DNA of 64,000 nucleotides from Melastoma dodecandrum (lineage: Eukaryota; Streptophyta; Magnoliopsida; Myrtales; Melastomataceae), in NCBI GenBank assembly GCA_029817715.1, contig JARUPY010000387.1, forward strand, positions 1,984,001-2,048,000, written 5' to 3'. The notes below the pieces were generated by a model. It saw only the letters and a list, made by a program, of their open reading frames with translations, ran no database searches and had not been told where the DNA came from. The stretch's first letter is position 1. Every line of letters begins with the position of its first letter. Positions 63,604-64,000 of the stretch are shown one piece after another. The translations under genes were made by a program, and so were the position numbers.

Positions 63604-63730
63604 TTAAAGAACAATGTAATTCCATTGTTTTTGTTTTACTCAATAAATCAAATTCATTGTGTTTCAAATGAATTTCTGCCCACTACGCACAGTTCTTCCA
63701 GACAGCGTTACTGAAGCCTAGCGCGTTTTC

Positions 63731-64000
63731 TTAGGAATTAAGCGCTTCCCAAATTAATGGAGTCCTTTGTTTTAGGATTTTATGGTGAGCTTCCCAGATA
63801 GTCGCGCGATAGGGTTTGAGATATTTACCATTAACCTTTAATGGATGTCTGACCCCACTTCTCGTCATAAGCCGATAACTATTAGATGAGTATGTTTCAC
63901 ATACCTCACATGAACCTTCCCAATTAGGGGACCATTTACCCAAAACTTGGTCTTTCGATTTAAGGGGTAGCACCATCTTCCAAACCAAGTCGCCCACTTT
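63731..64000 (-). CDS. Pol C-terminus (integrase tail) of the second Tat-like element, partial
   Basis: 89-90 residues enter from the window edge: GDLVWKMVLPLKSKDQ...LGKWSPNWEG...NGKYLKPY, the typical C-terminal tail after the integrase core in Tat/Athila-type polyproteins. The stop is at 63731. The catalytic domains are outside the window. Confidence 0.85.
   Translation of the reverse strand, partial: KVGDLVWKMVLPLKSKDQVLGKWSPNWEGSCEVCETYSSNSYRLMTRSGVRHPLKVNGKYLKPYRATIWEAHHKILKQRTPLIWEALNS

Larger units (their letters stand above)
59287..64000 (-). mobile_element. Second Tat-like Ty3/gypsy element, 3' part, with antisense gene
   Basis: On the minus strand: the C-terminal end of pol (64000-63731), an antisense multi-exon gene (60341-63603, plus), a polypurine tract (60167-60154) and a putative 3' LTR (60153 to about 59287). 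It differs in sequence from the array at 1-32287. Antisense extra ORFs between pol and the 3' LTR, some with a plant mobile domain, are known from Tat-group retrotransposons. The rest of the element is beyond the window. Confidence 0.8.

Noticed and set aside
1..64000. CRISPR arrays, bacterial operons, tRNA or rRNA genes
   Set aside because: Nothing with the required structure was seen; the only regular short arrays are the LTR minisatellite and coding repeats.

Overview
This window is nuclear DNA of a flowering plant, most likely a eudicot. The evidence is intron-rich genes of plant-specific families (a UNE10/PIF8-type bHLH factor, two EAR-motif C2H2 zinc-finger repressors, a GOLVEN/RGF peptide precursor) set between Tat/Ogre-lineage Ty3/gypsy retrotransposons and a chromovirus remnant. 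I cannot name the species from sequence alone.

Layout. 1-32287 is a minus-strand Tat/Ogre-like retrotransposon in tandem form: LTR1 (partial), internal region A, LTR2, internal region B, LTR3. The complete LTRs are about 3.5 kb and the repeat period is about 14.77 kb. Both internal regions carry PBS, a small first ORF, gag-protease-(G-patch)-RT-RNase H-archaeal-type RNase H-integrase, a repeat-rich 3' UTR and a polypurine tract. Each copy has its own breaks, and both share one in-frame TGA, so neither encodes an intact polyprotein. The right edge abuts, at 32288, a broken plus-strand chromovirus integrase (to 33665), so the array appears to be inserted into that older element.

34.1-57.3 kb is a host gene island: a UNE10/PIF8-like bHLH gene (6 exons, +), two neighbouring C2H2 zinc-finger genes (+), a foldback-type inverted-repeat element, a large WD40 gene related to WDR7/rabconnectin-3 beta (9 exons, -), and a two-exon GOLVEN/RGF/CLEL peptide gene (-). 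I derived exon boundaries by hand from frame continuity, GT-AG signals and remembered family conservation; they have not been checked with transcripts.

About 59.3-64.0 kb is the 3' part of a second, different Tat-like element on the minus strand: putative 3' LTR, polypurine tract and the C-terminal end of pol. Between pol and the LTR, in antisense (+), lies a six-exon gene encoding a plant mobile domain (PMD) followed by a repeat-rich linker and a coiled coil, with its own TATA box. It has a likely one-base deletion near its start. This antisense passenger gene, with promoter and introns inside a retrotransposon, is the most unusual system in the window.
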